Positions 16,391-23,251 of a stretch of DNA of 28,884 bases are shown here, piece by piece. The stretch's first letter is position 1; every line of letters begins with the position of its first letter. The DNA comes from Pseudomonadota bacterium (lineage in GTDB: Bacteria > Pseudomonadota > Alphaproteobacteria > Rhizobiales > Hyphomicrobiaceae), in NCBI GenBank assembly GCA_023412745.1, contig JAEZBZ010000110.1, positions 1-28,884 of the forward strand, given 5' to 3'. A model generated the notes under the pieces. It was not told the origin of the DNA. It made no database searches and saw only the letters and a list, made by a program, of their open reading frames with translations. The translations under genes were made by a program, and so were the position numbers.

Positions 16391-16444
16391 CCTGATCCTC
16401 CCCGTTCTCTGTCCGGCTGCATGGGCTCCCTCGCGGAGACGGCC

Positions 16445-17068
16445 ATGTATATTCCACCTGTCTTCAAGACCGACGATGACGCGGCGTGGGCTTTCGTCGC
16501 CGCGCGCGGGTTCGCAACGGTTGTCGCCATTGCCGATGGCCTGCCGGTCGCCGTACATGCGCCGTTGCTGACGACGGACAAAGATGGCGCGCGGAGATTG
16601 GAGTTCCATGTCGCGCGGGCCAATCCGATCGCCGCAGCGCTCGCCAAAGCCGCCCGGATTCTGGTGATCGTCGCCGGGCCGGACAGCTACGTTTCTCCGG
16701 ACTGGTATCGCACGCCCAATCAGGTGCCGACGTGGAACTACGTCAGCGTGCACCTGTCCGGTACGGCGCAGGCGATGCCGCGAGAGCGCGCGCGCGACCA
16801 TATCGAACTGCTCAGTGCGCAGTTCGAGAACCGGTTGGCGCCTAAGCGTCCGTGGACCGTGGACAAGATGCCGGCTGGCCAGATCGACAAGATGCTGGCG
16901 GCGATCGTGGCCATCGAAGTCGGCGTCGACCGCATCGAGGCGCAGTGGAAGCTCAACCAGAACAAATCACGCGCCGACCGCACCAGCGTTCTGCGCATGC
17001 TGGCGTCGAGCGGTCATTGGTCGTCGCTCGCGGTTGCCGACATGATGGTCGACATGCTGGAGGGGTGA
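16445..17068 (+). CDS. FMN-binding negative transcriptional regulator-like protein (PaiB family)
   Basis: A 207-residue protein of the PaiB type, a split-barrel FMN-binding family of about 205 residues. The start 'MYIPPVFKTDD' is the usual N-terminus of the family. 'FATVVAIADGLPVAVHAPLL' and 'PTWNYVSVHLSGTAQ' are characteristic core segments. Bacillus PaiB represses sporulation and protease genes, but most homologues have no proven role and may be flavin-dependent enzymes. The ATG at 16445 has GGAGA six bases upstream; a longer frame from 16223 runs through the predicted RNA and terminator and was not used. It converges on the GNAT gene, with a hairpin between them. Confidence 0.88.
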   Translation: MYIPPVFKTDDDAAWAFVAARGFATVVAIADGLPVAVHAPLLTTDKDGARRLEFHVARANPIAAALAKAARILVIVAGPDSYVSPDWYRTPNQVPTWNYVSVHLSGTAQAMPRERARDHIELLSAQFENRLAPKRPWTVDKMPAGQIDKMLAAIVAIEVGVDRIEAQWKLNQNKSRADRTSVLRMLASSGHWSSLAVADMMVDMLEG

Positions 17069-17078
17069 GGCGGTGGCA

Positions 17079-17098
17079 GGCTGGTGACACCACCAGCC
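17079..17098. terminator. Hairpin between convergent genes
   Basis: GGCTGGTG (17079-17086) and CACCAGCC (17091-17098) form a perfect 8-bp stem with an ACAC loop, extendable by GGCGG/CCGCC segments. It lies in the 39-base gap between the PaiB-like and GNAT stops. There is no T-tract on either side, so termination would be weak or Rho-assisted. Confidence 0.45.
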
Positions 17099-17107
17099 GC
17101 CCGCACG

Positions 17108-17629
17108 TCATGTGTTCGGCGACGCAGCGGTCTCACGCTCCATGTAGCACGCATCGGCGCCGTAGCTGTTCAGCGTGCGGCGCAAGTCGTCGGTCATTGC
17201 ATCGCGAAATCCGAGGCGGCTCCAGAAGGCCAGCGCGTCCGCGACTGCGACCAATGCGATGGTGGAATATCCGGAACGATGAGCGATCTGCGTCACGGCA
17301 TTGACGATTGTGGCCGCGGCGCCGGTGCCGCGACAGGGCGTATCCATCGCGATGTCGTGAATGTACCAGCAGTCGGCGTCGGCGGGCAGCGCGCTGAGGC
17401 TCTGGTTCAGTGCCGGCGGCTGGCCCTTGCGCCACGGGTGGCTGACGATATAGCCGCCGATGTCCACGCCGTCGCTGAAGACGTGGCAGCCCTGCGGACA
17501 CAGCCGCTGCCGTTCCTTGAAGATAATGTCCTCTTCGCCCAGAACGCCGAGCAGTTTCCGCGACAGTCGCCCGATCGTCGGGACATCGGCGGGCGTGGCC
17601 AACCGCCATTTTGCTTGTGCGAGGTTCAT
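17108..17629 (-). CDS. GNAT-family N-acetyltransferase
   Basis: A 173-residue acetyltransferase of the GNAT fold. The acetyl-CoA motif A is seen as 'CRGTGAAATIVNAV' (Arg100-Gly-Thr-Gly), preceded by the strand 'CWYIHDIAMD' and followed by 'ALAFWSRLGF', the typical C-terminal segment. It would transfer an acetyl group from acetyl-CoA to an amine; the acceptor is unknown. The ATG at 17629 was chosen; an upstream GTG at 17662 would add 11 residues without a better ribosome binding site. It is divergent from the RidA-like gene, with 95 bases between starts. No specific link to the neighbouring genes is visible. Confidence 0.85.
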   Translation of the reverse strand: MNLAQAKWRLATPADVPTIGRLSRKLLGVLGEEDIIFKERQRLCPQGCHVFSDGVDIGGYIVSHPWRKGQPPALNQSLSALPADADCWYIHDIAMDTPCRGTGAAATIVNAVTQIAHRSGYSTIALVAVADALAFWSRLGFRDAMTDDLRRTLNSYGADACYMERETAASPNT

Positions 17630-17724
17630 CAACCTGATCCAATTTCCAGTAGCGAAGCGCACGCCAGCGCCAAGCCGCTTTTCATAGGATCGCGCGCCAA
17701 CCGGTTCAACAGCGAGGGAACGCC

Positions 17725-18108
17725 ATGAAGGTCATCAATCCGGTCGACGTCGTCGCACCGGCATCGCAATACGCGCAAGGCATTGTGCACGCGGCGACGG
17801 CCGAGCGGCTGGTGATCTCCGGGCAGATCGGCATGCGGCCGGACCGGACGATCGAGGAGGGCATGGAAGCGCAGATGGAGCGCGCCTGGAACAACCTGTT
17901 CGGCGTGCTGCGCGCGGCCGGCTTCGAGAAACGCCATCTGGTGAAGATTACGATCTTCGTCACCGAGCGCGGCAGCGTCGGCGTTTTCCGTGATGTGCGC
18001 GACCGTATGCTCGACGGCCATTTGTGCGCATGCACGTATCTGGAAATCGCCGGATTGGCCGCTCCCCAGCTTCTGGTCGAAATCGAGGGCGAGGCAGTCA
18101 AGGACTGA
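17725..18108 (+). CDS. RidA/YjgF family protein lacking the conserved arginine
   Basis: A 127-residue protein of the RidA (YjgF/YER057c/UK114) family, normally trimeric. The body is typical: 'LVISGQIGMRPD', 'AQMERAWNNLFGVLRAAGF', 'LVKITIFVTE' and a C-terminal 'LVEIEGEAV'. RidA hydrolyses reactive enamines such as 2-aminoacrylate using a conserved Arg in the PARS segment; here that position aligns to Cys103 ('LCACTYLEIAGL'). This suggests a non-deaminase Rid subgroup, so the canonical activity should not be assumed. GAGGGA lies about six bases upstream of the ATG. It converges on the oxoprolinase gene, and Rid proteins often accompany amino-acid or hydantoin catabolic genes. Confidence 0.9.
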   Translation: MKVINPVDVVAPASQYAQGIVHAATAERLVISGQIGMRPDRTIEEGMEAQMERAWNNLFGVLRAAGFEKRHLVKITIFVTERGSVGVFRDVRDRMLDGHLCACTYLEIAGLAAPQLLVEIEGEAVKD

Positions 18109-18114
18109 CGAAAA

Positions 18115-18140
18115 TGGGACGGCGACTGCGCGCCGTCCCA
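18115..18140. terminator. Bidirectional terminator between RidA-like and oxoprolinase genes
   Basis: A perfect 10-bp stem (TGGGACGGCG at 18115-18124 with its complement at 18131-18140) around a 6-base loop. On the minus strand it is followed by ATTTTC, a usable U-tract for the oxoprolinase transcript. On the plus strand it lies six bases after the RidA-like stop, with only TCC after it. Confidence 0.75.
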
Positions 18141-18170
18141 TCCATTCGCTTGTGAGTTGGCCGGCGCGGA

Positions 18171-21100
18171 TCACGCCGCGCCGTAGCCGCCGCCGGTTGG
18201 CGTCTTGATGATGATCGCCTCGCCGGCCTCCAGCACCGTCTGATCGCAGCCTTCAAGGATATCCATCGTGCCGTCATTGCGGCGCACCGCGTTCTCACCG
18301 CACTCGCCCGGCTGACCGCCTGCGAGGCCGAACGGAGCAACCCGGCGATATCCTGACAGGATCGCGCAATCCATCTTCTCCAGGAAGCGGATCCGGCGAT
18401 AGGTGCCGTCTCCCGCCGACCACTTGCCGCGACCGCCGGAACCGCGCCGAATCGTGAACTCCTCCAGGAGAACCGGATAGCGCAGTTCCAGGATTTCAGG
18501 ATCGGTGAGGCGCGTGTTGGTCATGTGCACGTGGACGCCAGATGTGCCGTCGAAGCCGGGACCTGCGGGTGAGCCCGAGCAGATCGTCTCGTAATACTGA
18601 TACTTGGCGTTGCCGAAGGTCAGGTTGTTCATGGTGCCCTGACTGGGGCCCATGGCGTTGAGCGCCGCGAACAGGCAGTTGGTGACGATCTGGCTGGTCT
18701 CGACGTTGCCGGCGACGACCGCCGCCGGATACTGCGGCGACAGCATCGAACGTTCGGGCACCACCAGGTTGATCGGCTTCAGGCAACCGGCGTTCATCGG
18801 GATTGGCTCGTCGACCATCACGCGCATCACGTACAAGGTGGCCGCGCGTGTGACCGGCGCAGGGGCGTTGAAGTTGTTGCCCTGCTCTGGGCTCGACTGG
18901 GAGAAATCGACGGTCGCGCTGCGGTTCTTGCGATCGACCGTGATCTTCACCGAGACGTGCGTGCCCTGGTCCATCTCGACCCGGAATTCGCCGCCGTCGA
19001 TGCGGGTGAGCAGGCGACGCACGCTTTCTTCTGCGTTGTCCTGCACGTGGTTCATGTAGGCCTTGACCACGTCGAGGCCGAAGTGATGAACCATCTTCTC
19101 AAGTTCGACGACGCCCTTGGCATTGGCGGCGACGTGGGCTTTCAGGTCGGCGATGTTCTTGCCGGGGCTGCGCGCCGGATAACGCGCACCCATCAGCAGG
19201 TCATGCGTTTCCTGCTCCAGGAAGCGGCCCTGATCGACCACCTTGAAGTCGTCGATGTAGACGCCTTCCTCGTCGATGTGGGTGGCGCGTGGCGTCATCG
19301 AACCCGGCGTCAGGCCGCCGATGTCTTCATGGTGGCCGCGGCTGGCGACGTAGAACAGGATCTCCGGCTTGCCCGGCGCGAACACCGGCGTGATGACCGT
19401 GATGTCGGGCAGGTGCGTGCCGCCGTTGTACGGCGCGTTCAGCATATAGACGTCGCCCGGCTTCATGGTGCCGTCGCGCTGGCGGATGATGGTCTCGACA
19501 GAACGATCCATCGAGCCCAGATGCACCGGCATGTGAGGCGCGTTGGCGACGAGCGCGCCTTGCGCATCGAATACCGCGCAGGAGAAGTCCAGACGCTCCT
19601 TGATGTTGACTGACTGCGCGGTGTTGCGCAGCGCTTCGCCCATCTGCTCGGCGATCGACATGAACAGGTTGTTGAACACTTCGAGCAGAACGGGATCGGC
19701 GGTCTCGCCCAGCACTTCGCGGCGGCGGGCTTCGACGCGGGTCAGCACCAGATGATTGAGCGCCGTCACTTCGAGCTGCCAGCCGGGCTCGACGACCACG
19801 GTCTGGTTCGGCTCGATGATCAGCGACGGGCCGGAAACCTTCTGGCCGCGCGTCAGGTTCTCGCGACGGTAAACCGGCGCATCGTGCCAGGCGCGATTGG
19901 AGAAGAAGCGCGTGGTTTCGCTGGTTTCGGCGGCCTCGGTCGTCGTGGCGGCAGAGCCCTCATCGACTGCCGCACCGCCACCGGCTGCCTCGACCTCGAT
20001 AGCCGCGACGAACACCTTCTTCTCCGGCGAGATGAAGCCGAAACGCTGGCGGTGCTGTTCTTCGAACACGCGGCGCATTTCGATCGGGTCCGCCATTGCG
20101 ATCGGCAGGGCGGTATCGGTGCCGTCGTAGCGCAGATGCAGCCACGTGGTGACGGCGATGTCCGCACGATCGACGGATTCCGCGGTTAGCTCCTGGATCA
20201 CGTCGGCGCCGAGGCTGTCGGACAGGGCGCTGACCTGAGCCATGGTCGCCGCATCGAGCACCGCTTCGACCGACTGCTCGCGGCTGGCGCGGATGTTGGC
20301 GAGGCCCATGCCGTACGCGGACAGAAGACCCGACAGCGGATGGATGAGCACGGTCTCCATGCCGAGCGTATCGGCGATCATGCAGGCGTGCTGGCCGCCC
20401 GCCGAGCCGAAGCAGTTCAGCGCATACTCGGTGACATCGTAGCCGCGCTGCACCGAGATCTTCTTAATGGCGTTGGCCATGTTCTCGACCGCGATGCGCA
20501 GGAATCCGTCGGCGACATCTTCCGCCGAGCGCCCGTCGCCGATCTCCTTGGCCATCTCGGTGAAGGCGGCCCTGACGGCTGCTTCATCCAGCGCTTCGTC
20601 GCGGTTCGGGCCGAAGATCTTCGGGAAGAACGTGCCGGACAGCTTGCCGACCATGACGTTGGCGTCGGTGACGGTCAGCGGTCCGCCGCGGCGATAGCAC
20701 TTCGGGCCAGGGTTGGCGCCAGCGCTCTCGGGACCGACGCGGAAGCGCGTACCATCGAAGTTGAGGATCGAGCCGCCACCCGCCGCAACGGTATGAATGC
20801 GCATCATCGGCACACGCATGCGCACGCCCGCGACCTCGGTCTCGAAGGCGCGCTCGTACTCGCCGGCGAAGTGCGACACGTCCGTCGACGTCCCGCCCAT
20901 GTCGAAGCCGATGACTTTCTCGAAGCCCGCGAGCTTGGCGGTCTCGGCCATGCCGACGATGCCGCCGGCGGGACCCGACAGAATGGCGTCGCGGCCTTGG
21001 AACAGGTGCGCAGCCTTCAGGCCGCCGGAGGAGGCCATGAACAGGATCTTGGTTTCCTCGCCGCCGGAGGAGGTGAGGGCACCCGACACCTTCTCGACGT

Positions 21101-21782
21101 AGCGGCGCAGGATCGGCGACAGGTAGGCGTCCGCGACGGTGGTGTCGCCACGACCGACCAGCTTGATCAGCGGCGAGATTTCGTGGCTGACGGAAATCTG
21201 CGCGAAGCCGACCTCGCGGGCCAGCGCCGCGACCTGCTTTTCGTGCTCGGGATAGGCATAGGCGTGCATCAGCACGATGGCGACGGCGCCGATGCCTTGG
21301 GCGCGCACGCTTTCCAGATCCGCGCGCAGGGCGGCGAGATCAACGGGTGTTTCGATGGTGCCGTCGGCGCGCACGCGCTCGTCGGCTTCCACGACGCGGG
21401 TGTACAGCATCTCAGGCTTGATGATCTTCTTGGCGAAGATGTCCGGGCGCGCCTGGTAGCCGATCTCGAGCTGATCCTTCAGGCCTTTGGTAATGACAAG
21501 AGCCGTCGGCTCGCCCTTGCGCTCCAGCAACGCATTGGTGGCGACCGTGGTGCCCATCTTGATCGCGGAGATGCGGTGGGACGGGATCGGCGCATCCGAC
21601 GGGACGTCTAGAAAGCGCCGGATGCCTTCAAGTGCGGCGTCTTCGTAGGCTTCCGGATTTTCAGACAACACCTTGCGTGCGCTGACGGTACCATCCGGCG
21701 CGCGGCCGACGACGTCGGTGAATGTGCCGCCGCGATCAATCCAGAAAGTCCACTTTCCGGAACCGTTGTTGGCGGCGCTCAT
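18171..21782 (-). CDS. Fused hydantoinase A/B, 5-oxoprolinase-like (ATP-hydrolysing)
   Basis: A 1203-residue enzyme in which hydantoinase A-like (about 1-690) and hydantoinase B-like (about 695-1203) parts are fused, as in 5-oxoprolinase. The A part starts with the nucleotide-binding 'DRGGTFTD' at residues 16-23 and has 'GFDMGGTSTDVSHF'. The B part has 'MPVHLGSMDRSVETII', 'NAPYNGGTHLPDITVI' and the C-terminal 'TPTGGGYG'. An Ala/Thr/Glu-rich linker lies near residues 600-630. 5-Oxoprolinase opens 5-oxoproline to glutamate with ATP; related fused enzymes act on hydantoins, so the substrate is not certain. Its length matches fused bacterial members. The ATG has AGGAGA six bases upstream. It is divergent from a MarR-like gene and TRAP genes. 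Confidence 0.93.
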   Translation of the reverse strand: MSAANNGSGKWTFWIDRGGTFTDVVGRAPDGTVSARKVLSENPEAYEDAALEGIRRFLDVPSDAPIPSHRISAIKMGTTVATNALLERKGEPTALVITKGLKDQLEIGYQARPDIFAKKIIKPEMLYTRVVEADERVRADGTIETPVDLAALRADLESVRAQGIGAVAIVLMHAYAYPEHEKQVAALAREVGFAQISVSHEISPLIKLVGRGDTTVADAYLSPILRRYVEKVSGALTSSGGEETKILFMASSGGLKAAHLFQGRDAILSGPAGGIVGMAETAKLAGFEKVIGFDMGGTSTDVSHFAGEYERAFETEVAGVRMRVPMMRIHTVAAGGGSILNFDGTRFRVGPESAGANPGPKCYRRGGPLTVTDANVMVGKLSGTFFPKIFGPNRDEALDEAAVRAAFTEMAKEIGDGRSAEDVADGFLRIAVENMANAIKKISVQRGYDVTEYALNCFGSAGGQHACMIADTLGMETVLIHPLSGLLSAYGMGLANIRASREQSVEAVLDAATMAQVSALSDSLGADVIQELTAESVDRADIAVTTWLHLRYDGTDTALPIAMADPIEMRRVFEEQHRQRFGFISPEKKVFVAAIEVEAAGGGAAVDEGSAATTTEAAETSETTRFFSNRAWHDAPVYRRENLTRGQKVSGPSLIIEPNQTVVVEPGWQLEVTALNHLVLTRVEARRREVLGETADPVLLEVFNNLFMSIAEQMGEALRNTAQSVNIKERLDFSCAVFDAQGALVANAPHMPVHLGSMDRSVETIIRQRDGTMKPGDVYMLNAPYNGGTHLPDITVITPVFAPGKPEILFYVASRGHHEDIGGLTPGSMTPRATHIDEEGVYIDDFKVVDQGRFLEQETHDLLMGARYPARSPGKNIADLKAHVAANAKGVVELEKMVHHFGLDVVKAYMNHVQDNAEESVRRLLTRIDGGEFRVEMDQGTHVSVKITVDRKNRSATVDFSQSSPEQGNNFNAPAPVTRAATLYVMRVMVDEPIPMNAGCLKPINLVVPERSMLSPQYPAAVVAGNVETSQIVTNCLFAALNAMGPSQGTMNNLTFGNAKYQYYETICSGSPAGPGFDGTSGVHVHMTNTRLTDPEILELRYPVLLEEFTIRRGSGGRGKWSAGDGTYRRIRFLEKMDCAILSGYRRVAPFGLAGGQPGECGENAVRRNDGTMDILEGCDQTVLEAGEAIIIKTPTGGGYGAA

Positions 21783-21842
21783 GGCATTCTCCTGCGCGTA
21801 TGTCCCTTTATCCTGCTACCCTTGCGCCAGGGACGATAAAAC

Positions 21843-21859
21843 GTCAATAATTTATTGAC
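21843..21859. promoter_or_regulatory. Perfect palindrome, likely operator of the divergent MarR-like regulator
   Basis: GTCAATAA and TTATTGAC, 8-bp perfect inverted repeats with a 1-base spacer, lie between the divergent oxoprolinase and MarR-like genes. It is AT-rich in a GC-rich genome and about the size of MarR-family operators. It sits just downstream of a minus-strand TATAAT, at the expected transcription start of the oxoprolinase gene, so binding there would repress it. Confidence 0.6.
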
Positions 21860-21861
21860 AT

Positions 21862-21891
21862 ATTATAGCAATGCACCCACGCTCGTTTTCA
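21862..21891 (-). promoter_or_regulatory. Predicted promoter of the oxoprolinase gene
   Basis: A perfect TATAAT is read on the minus strand at 21867-21862. With an 18-base spacer the -35 would be TGAAAA (21891-21886), which is weak (three of six). The -10 sits directly next to the palindrome 21843-21859, placing the predicted start inside it, about 73 bases before the ATG. Confidence 0.4.
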
Positions 21892-21915
21892 TTGGTTTGT
21901 CGAAGGATAGGGCAC

Positions 21916-22470
21916 ATGGCGCGCGATCAGGCACGGCAAGGCGCGACAAGCGGCAACCCATCCATTGCCGTCGGGCCCATCGTCAATTCAGCCCATCTCG
22001 CGGCTGGTGCCATTCCCGGATTGTCGGAAGTCGAATTCGGTCTCATTCTTGCCGGGCATGCCTTTGAGAGATGGATGGTGCGCGGCATGGCGGCGGCAGG
22101 CGTTCCTAATCTGTCGCCCGTCGAGGTCATGCTGCTGCATACGGTCAGGCATCGCGACAGGCCGAAAAAGCTGGCCGATATCTGCCTCGTGCTCAGCATC
22201 GACGATACCCATGTTGTGACCTACGCCGTCAAGAAACTCGAGGCGGCGGGCCTTGTAACGTCGAAGCGCATCGGCAAGGAAAAGATGGTTGCCGCCACAA
22301 AAGCCGGCGAAGAGGCTTGTCAGCGCTATCATCAGATCCGCCAGAGCGTGCTCGTCAAGCCGGTCGCAGCCACCGGTTTGCCGGACGCGGCGCTTTCCGA
22401 ACTCGGCGCGCTGCTGCGTACGCTTTCCGGCTATTACGACCAGGCGGCGCGGGCGGCGACGTCTTTGTAA
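21916..22470 (+). CDS. MarR-like winged-helix transcriptional regulator
   Basis: A 184-residue DNA-binding protein. A winged-helix domain of MarR type lies at about residues 65-145: 'LSPVEVMLLHTV' starts it, 'KLADICLVLSIDDTHVVTYAVKKLEAAGLV' is the recognition helix region, and 'SKRIGKEKMVAATKAGEE' the wing. It would form a dimer and bind a palindrome, and one lies just upstream at 21843-21859. The ATG at 21916 was chosen because AAGGA lies about eight bases upstream and the 15 residues of an alternative start (21871) would overlap the promoter region. It is divergent from the oxoprolinase gene and followed by the TRAP operon, so it probably controls one or both in response to their substrate. 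Confidence 0.88.
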   Translation: MARDQARQGATSGNPSIAVGPIVNSAHLAAGAIPGLSEVEFGLILAGHAFERWMVRGMAAAGVPNLSPVEVMLLHTVRHRDRPKKLADICLVLSIDDTHVVTYAVKKLEAAGLVTSKRIGKEKMVAATKAGEEACQRYHQIRQSVLVKPVAATGLPDAALSELGALLRTLSGYYDQAARAATSL

Positions 22471-22488
22471 TCGCTGGAATTATTCCCG

Positions 22489-22517
22489 CTGACGGGGCGA
22501 CGACCGGCCTTTATAGT
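22489..22517 (+). promoter_or_regulatory. Predicted promoter of the TRAP transporter operon
   Basis: CTGACG (22489-22494), 17 bases, then TATAGT (22512-22517). The -35 matches at four of six and the -10 at five of six positions. It lies just after the MarR-like stop and would give a leader of about 180 bases before dctQ. Medium to low confidence; read-through from the MarR-like gene is also possible. Confidence 0.4.
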
Positions 22518-22528
22518 TATATCCTACA

Positions 22529-22703
22529 GGCTGTCAAAGACGACAATCGGATAAGCAGACAGCCCTCATTTTAAGCGCGACATTTGCCGGCCATCGGGAA
22601 ACAATAGCCACGATGCCGGGAAATACTGCGAGGGGGATGCGTGAACGAAAATCTGCATGCGCCGTATTTGGCGACTGTCTCCTCGACAGGGGAGATTTGA
22701 TTG
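22529..22703 (+). promoter_or_regulatory. Structured 5' leader of the TRAP operon
   Basis: Three stems are visible. GGCTGTC (22529-22535) pairs with GACAGCC (22558-22564), followed by CTCATTTT, and could be a weak terminator for the regulator gene. CCGGC-ATCG (22587-22596, one bulged C) pairs with CGATGCCGG (22611-22619). Near dctQ, CTGTC/GACAG (22675-22679 with 22685-22689) competes with TCTCC/GGAGA (22678-22682 with 22691-22695); the second would hide the dctQ ribosome binding site. A 20-codon frame overlaps the last pair. Confidence 0.4.
22641..22700 (+). CDS. Possible 19-residue leader peptide before dctQ
   Basis: A GTG-started frame of 20 codons with GAGGGGG about four bases upstream, ending four bases before the dctQ ATG. 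It reads 'MNENLHAPYLATVSSTGEI'. No family is recognised. Its translation would cross the competing hairpins that cover the dctQ ribosome binding site, so it might couple or tune expression. It may also be chance. Confidence 0.25.
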   Translation: MNENLHAPYLATVSSTGEI

Positions 22704-23249
22704 ATGCTGCGCCGCTTACTGGATGGGCTTTACCTCGCCGCAGGATATCTCGCCGGCTTGTGTCTTATTGCCATCTTGCTGCTGATGATCGCGCTGTCTC
22801 TCGGCCGGGAATTCGGCATCAATATCCAGTCCGGCGATGACTTCACGGCCTGGTGCCTTGCGGCAATGTCATTCCTGGGGCTAGCGCACACCTTCAAGTC
22901 GGCCGAGTTGATCCGTATGGGCCTCGTGGTCGAACGCCTGCAAGGGCGGTCACGGCAGATCATGGAGATCGTTGCGCTGACCATCGGAATGCTGATCGTC
23001 GGCTTCATGAGCTGGGCGATGATTATCATGACGTATGATAGCTGGCTTTTGAATGATCTATCGAGCGGCGTTATTGCGGTGCCGCTTTGGATTCCGCAAC
23101 TCGCGCTCGCAGTCGGATCGAGCATTCTCCTGATTGCGATCATGGACGAATTGTTTAACGTCTTGACTGGTGGTTTTCCGCGCTACTCGAAGCCGCCGCC
23201 GAAGACAAAAGAAGAAATCATCGAACGCGCGGCTTCGGGGAACCTTTAA
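22704..23249 (+). CDS. TRAP transporter small membrane subunit (DctQ)
   Basis: A 181-residue membrane protein with four predicted helices (about 9-32, 46-65, 86-110 and 125-150), the layout of TRAP DctQ subunits. It pairs with the large DctM channel, encoded two bases downstream. The segment 'AAMSFLGLAHTFKSAELIRMGLV' is typical of the family's second helix region. AGGGGAGA lies about eight bases upstream of the ATG at 22704; an adjacent TTG at 22701 was not used. TRAP systems drive uptake of carboxylates or related compounds with a Na+ gradient. A divergent oxoprolinase gene suggests cargo such as 5-oxoproline or a hydantoin, which is inference. Confidence 0.9.
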   Translation: MLRRLLDGLYLAAGYLAGLCLIAILLLMIALSLGREFGINIQSGDDFTAWCLAAMSFLGLAHTFKSAELIRMGLVVERLQGRSRQIMEIVALTIGMLIVGFMSWAMIIMTYDSWLLNDLSSGVIAVPLWIPQLALAVGSSILLIAIMDELFNVLTGGFPRYSKPPPKTKEEIIERAASGNL

Positions 23250-23251
23250 GC

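Larger units (their letters stand above)
15994..16444. other. Intergenic region between otsB and the PaiB-like gene
   Basis: A 451-base divergent intergenic region without a clear protein gene. It holds the minus-strand EcfG promoter (16068-16092) and, on the plus strand, a predicted promoter, a candidate structured RNA and a terminator-like hairpin (16216-16390). A 9-base palindromic segment (GTATGATAC, about 16119-16127) lies between them and may be a binding site. Short frames across it (for example 16140-16337) have no recognisable product. Confidence 0.7.

Noticed and set aside
20340..21611. Long open frame of 423 codons on the plus strand
   Set aside because: It is antisense to the well-supported oxoprolinase gene, has no recognisable domain, and is rich in Arg/Ala/Asp/Gly, as expected from a shadow frame in GC-rich coding DNA.
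22476..22486. Palindrome GGAATTATTCC after the MarR-like stop
   Set aside because: Short and not resembling the 21843 palindrome; no evidence that it is an operator.
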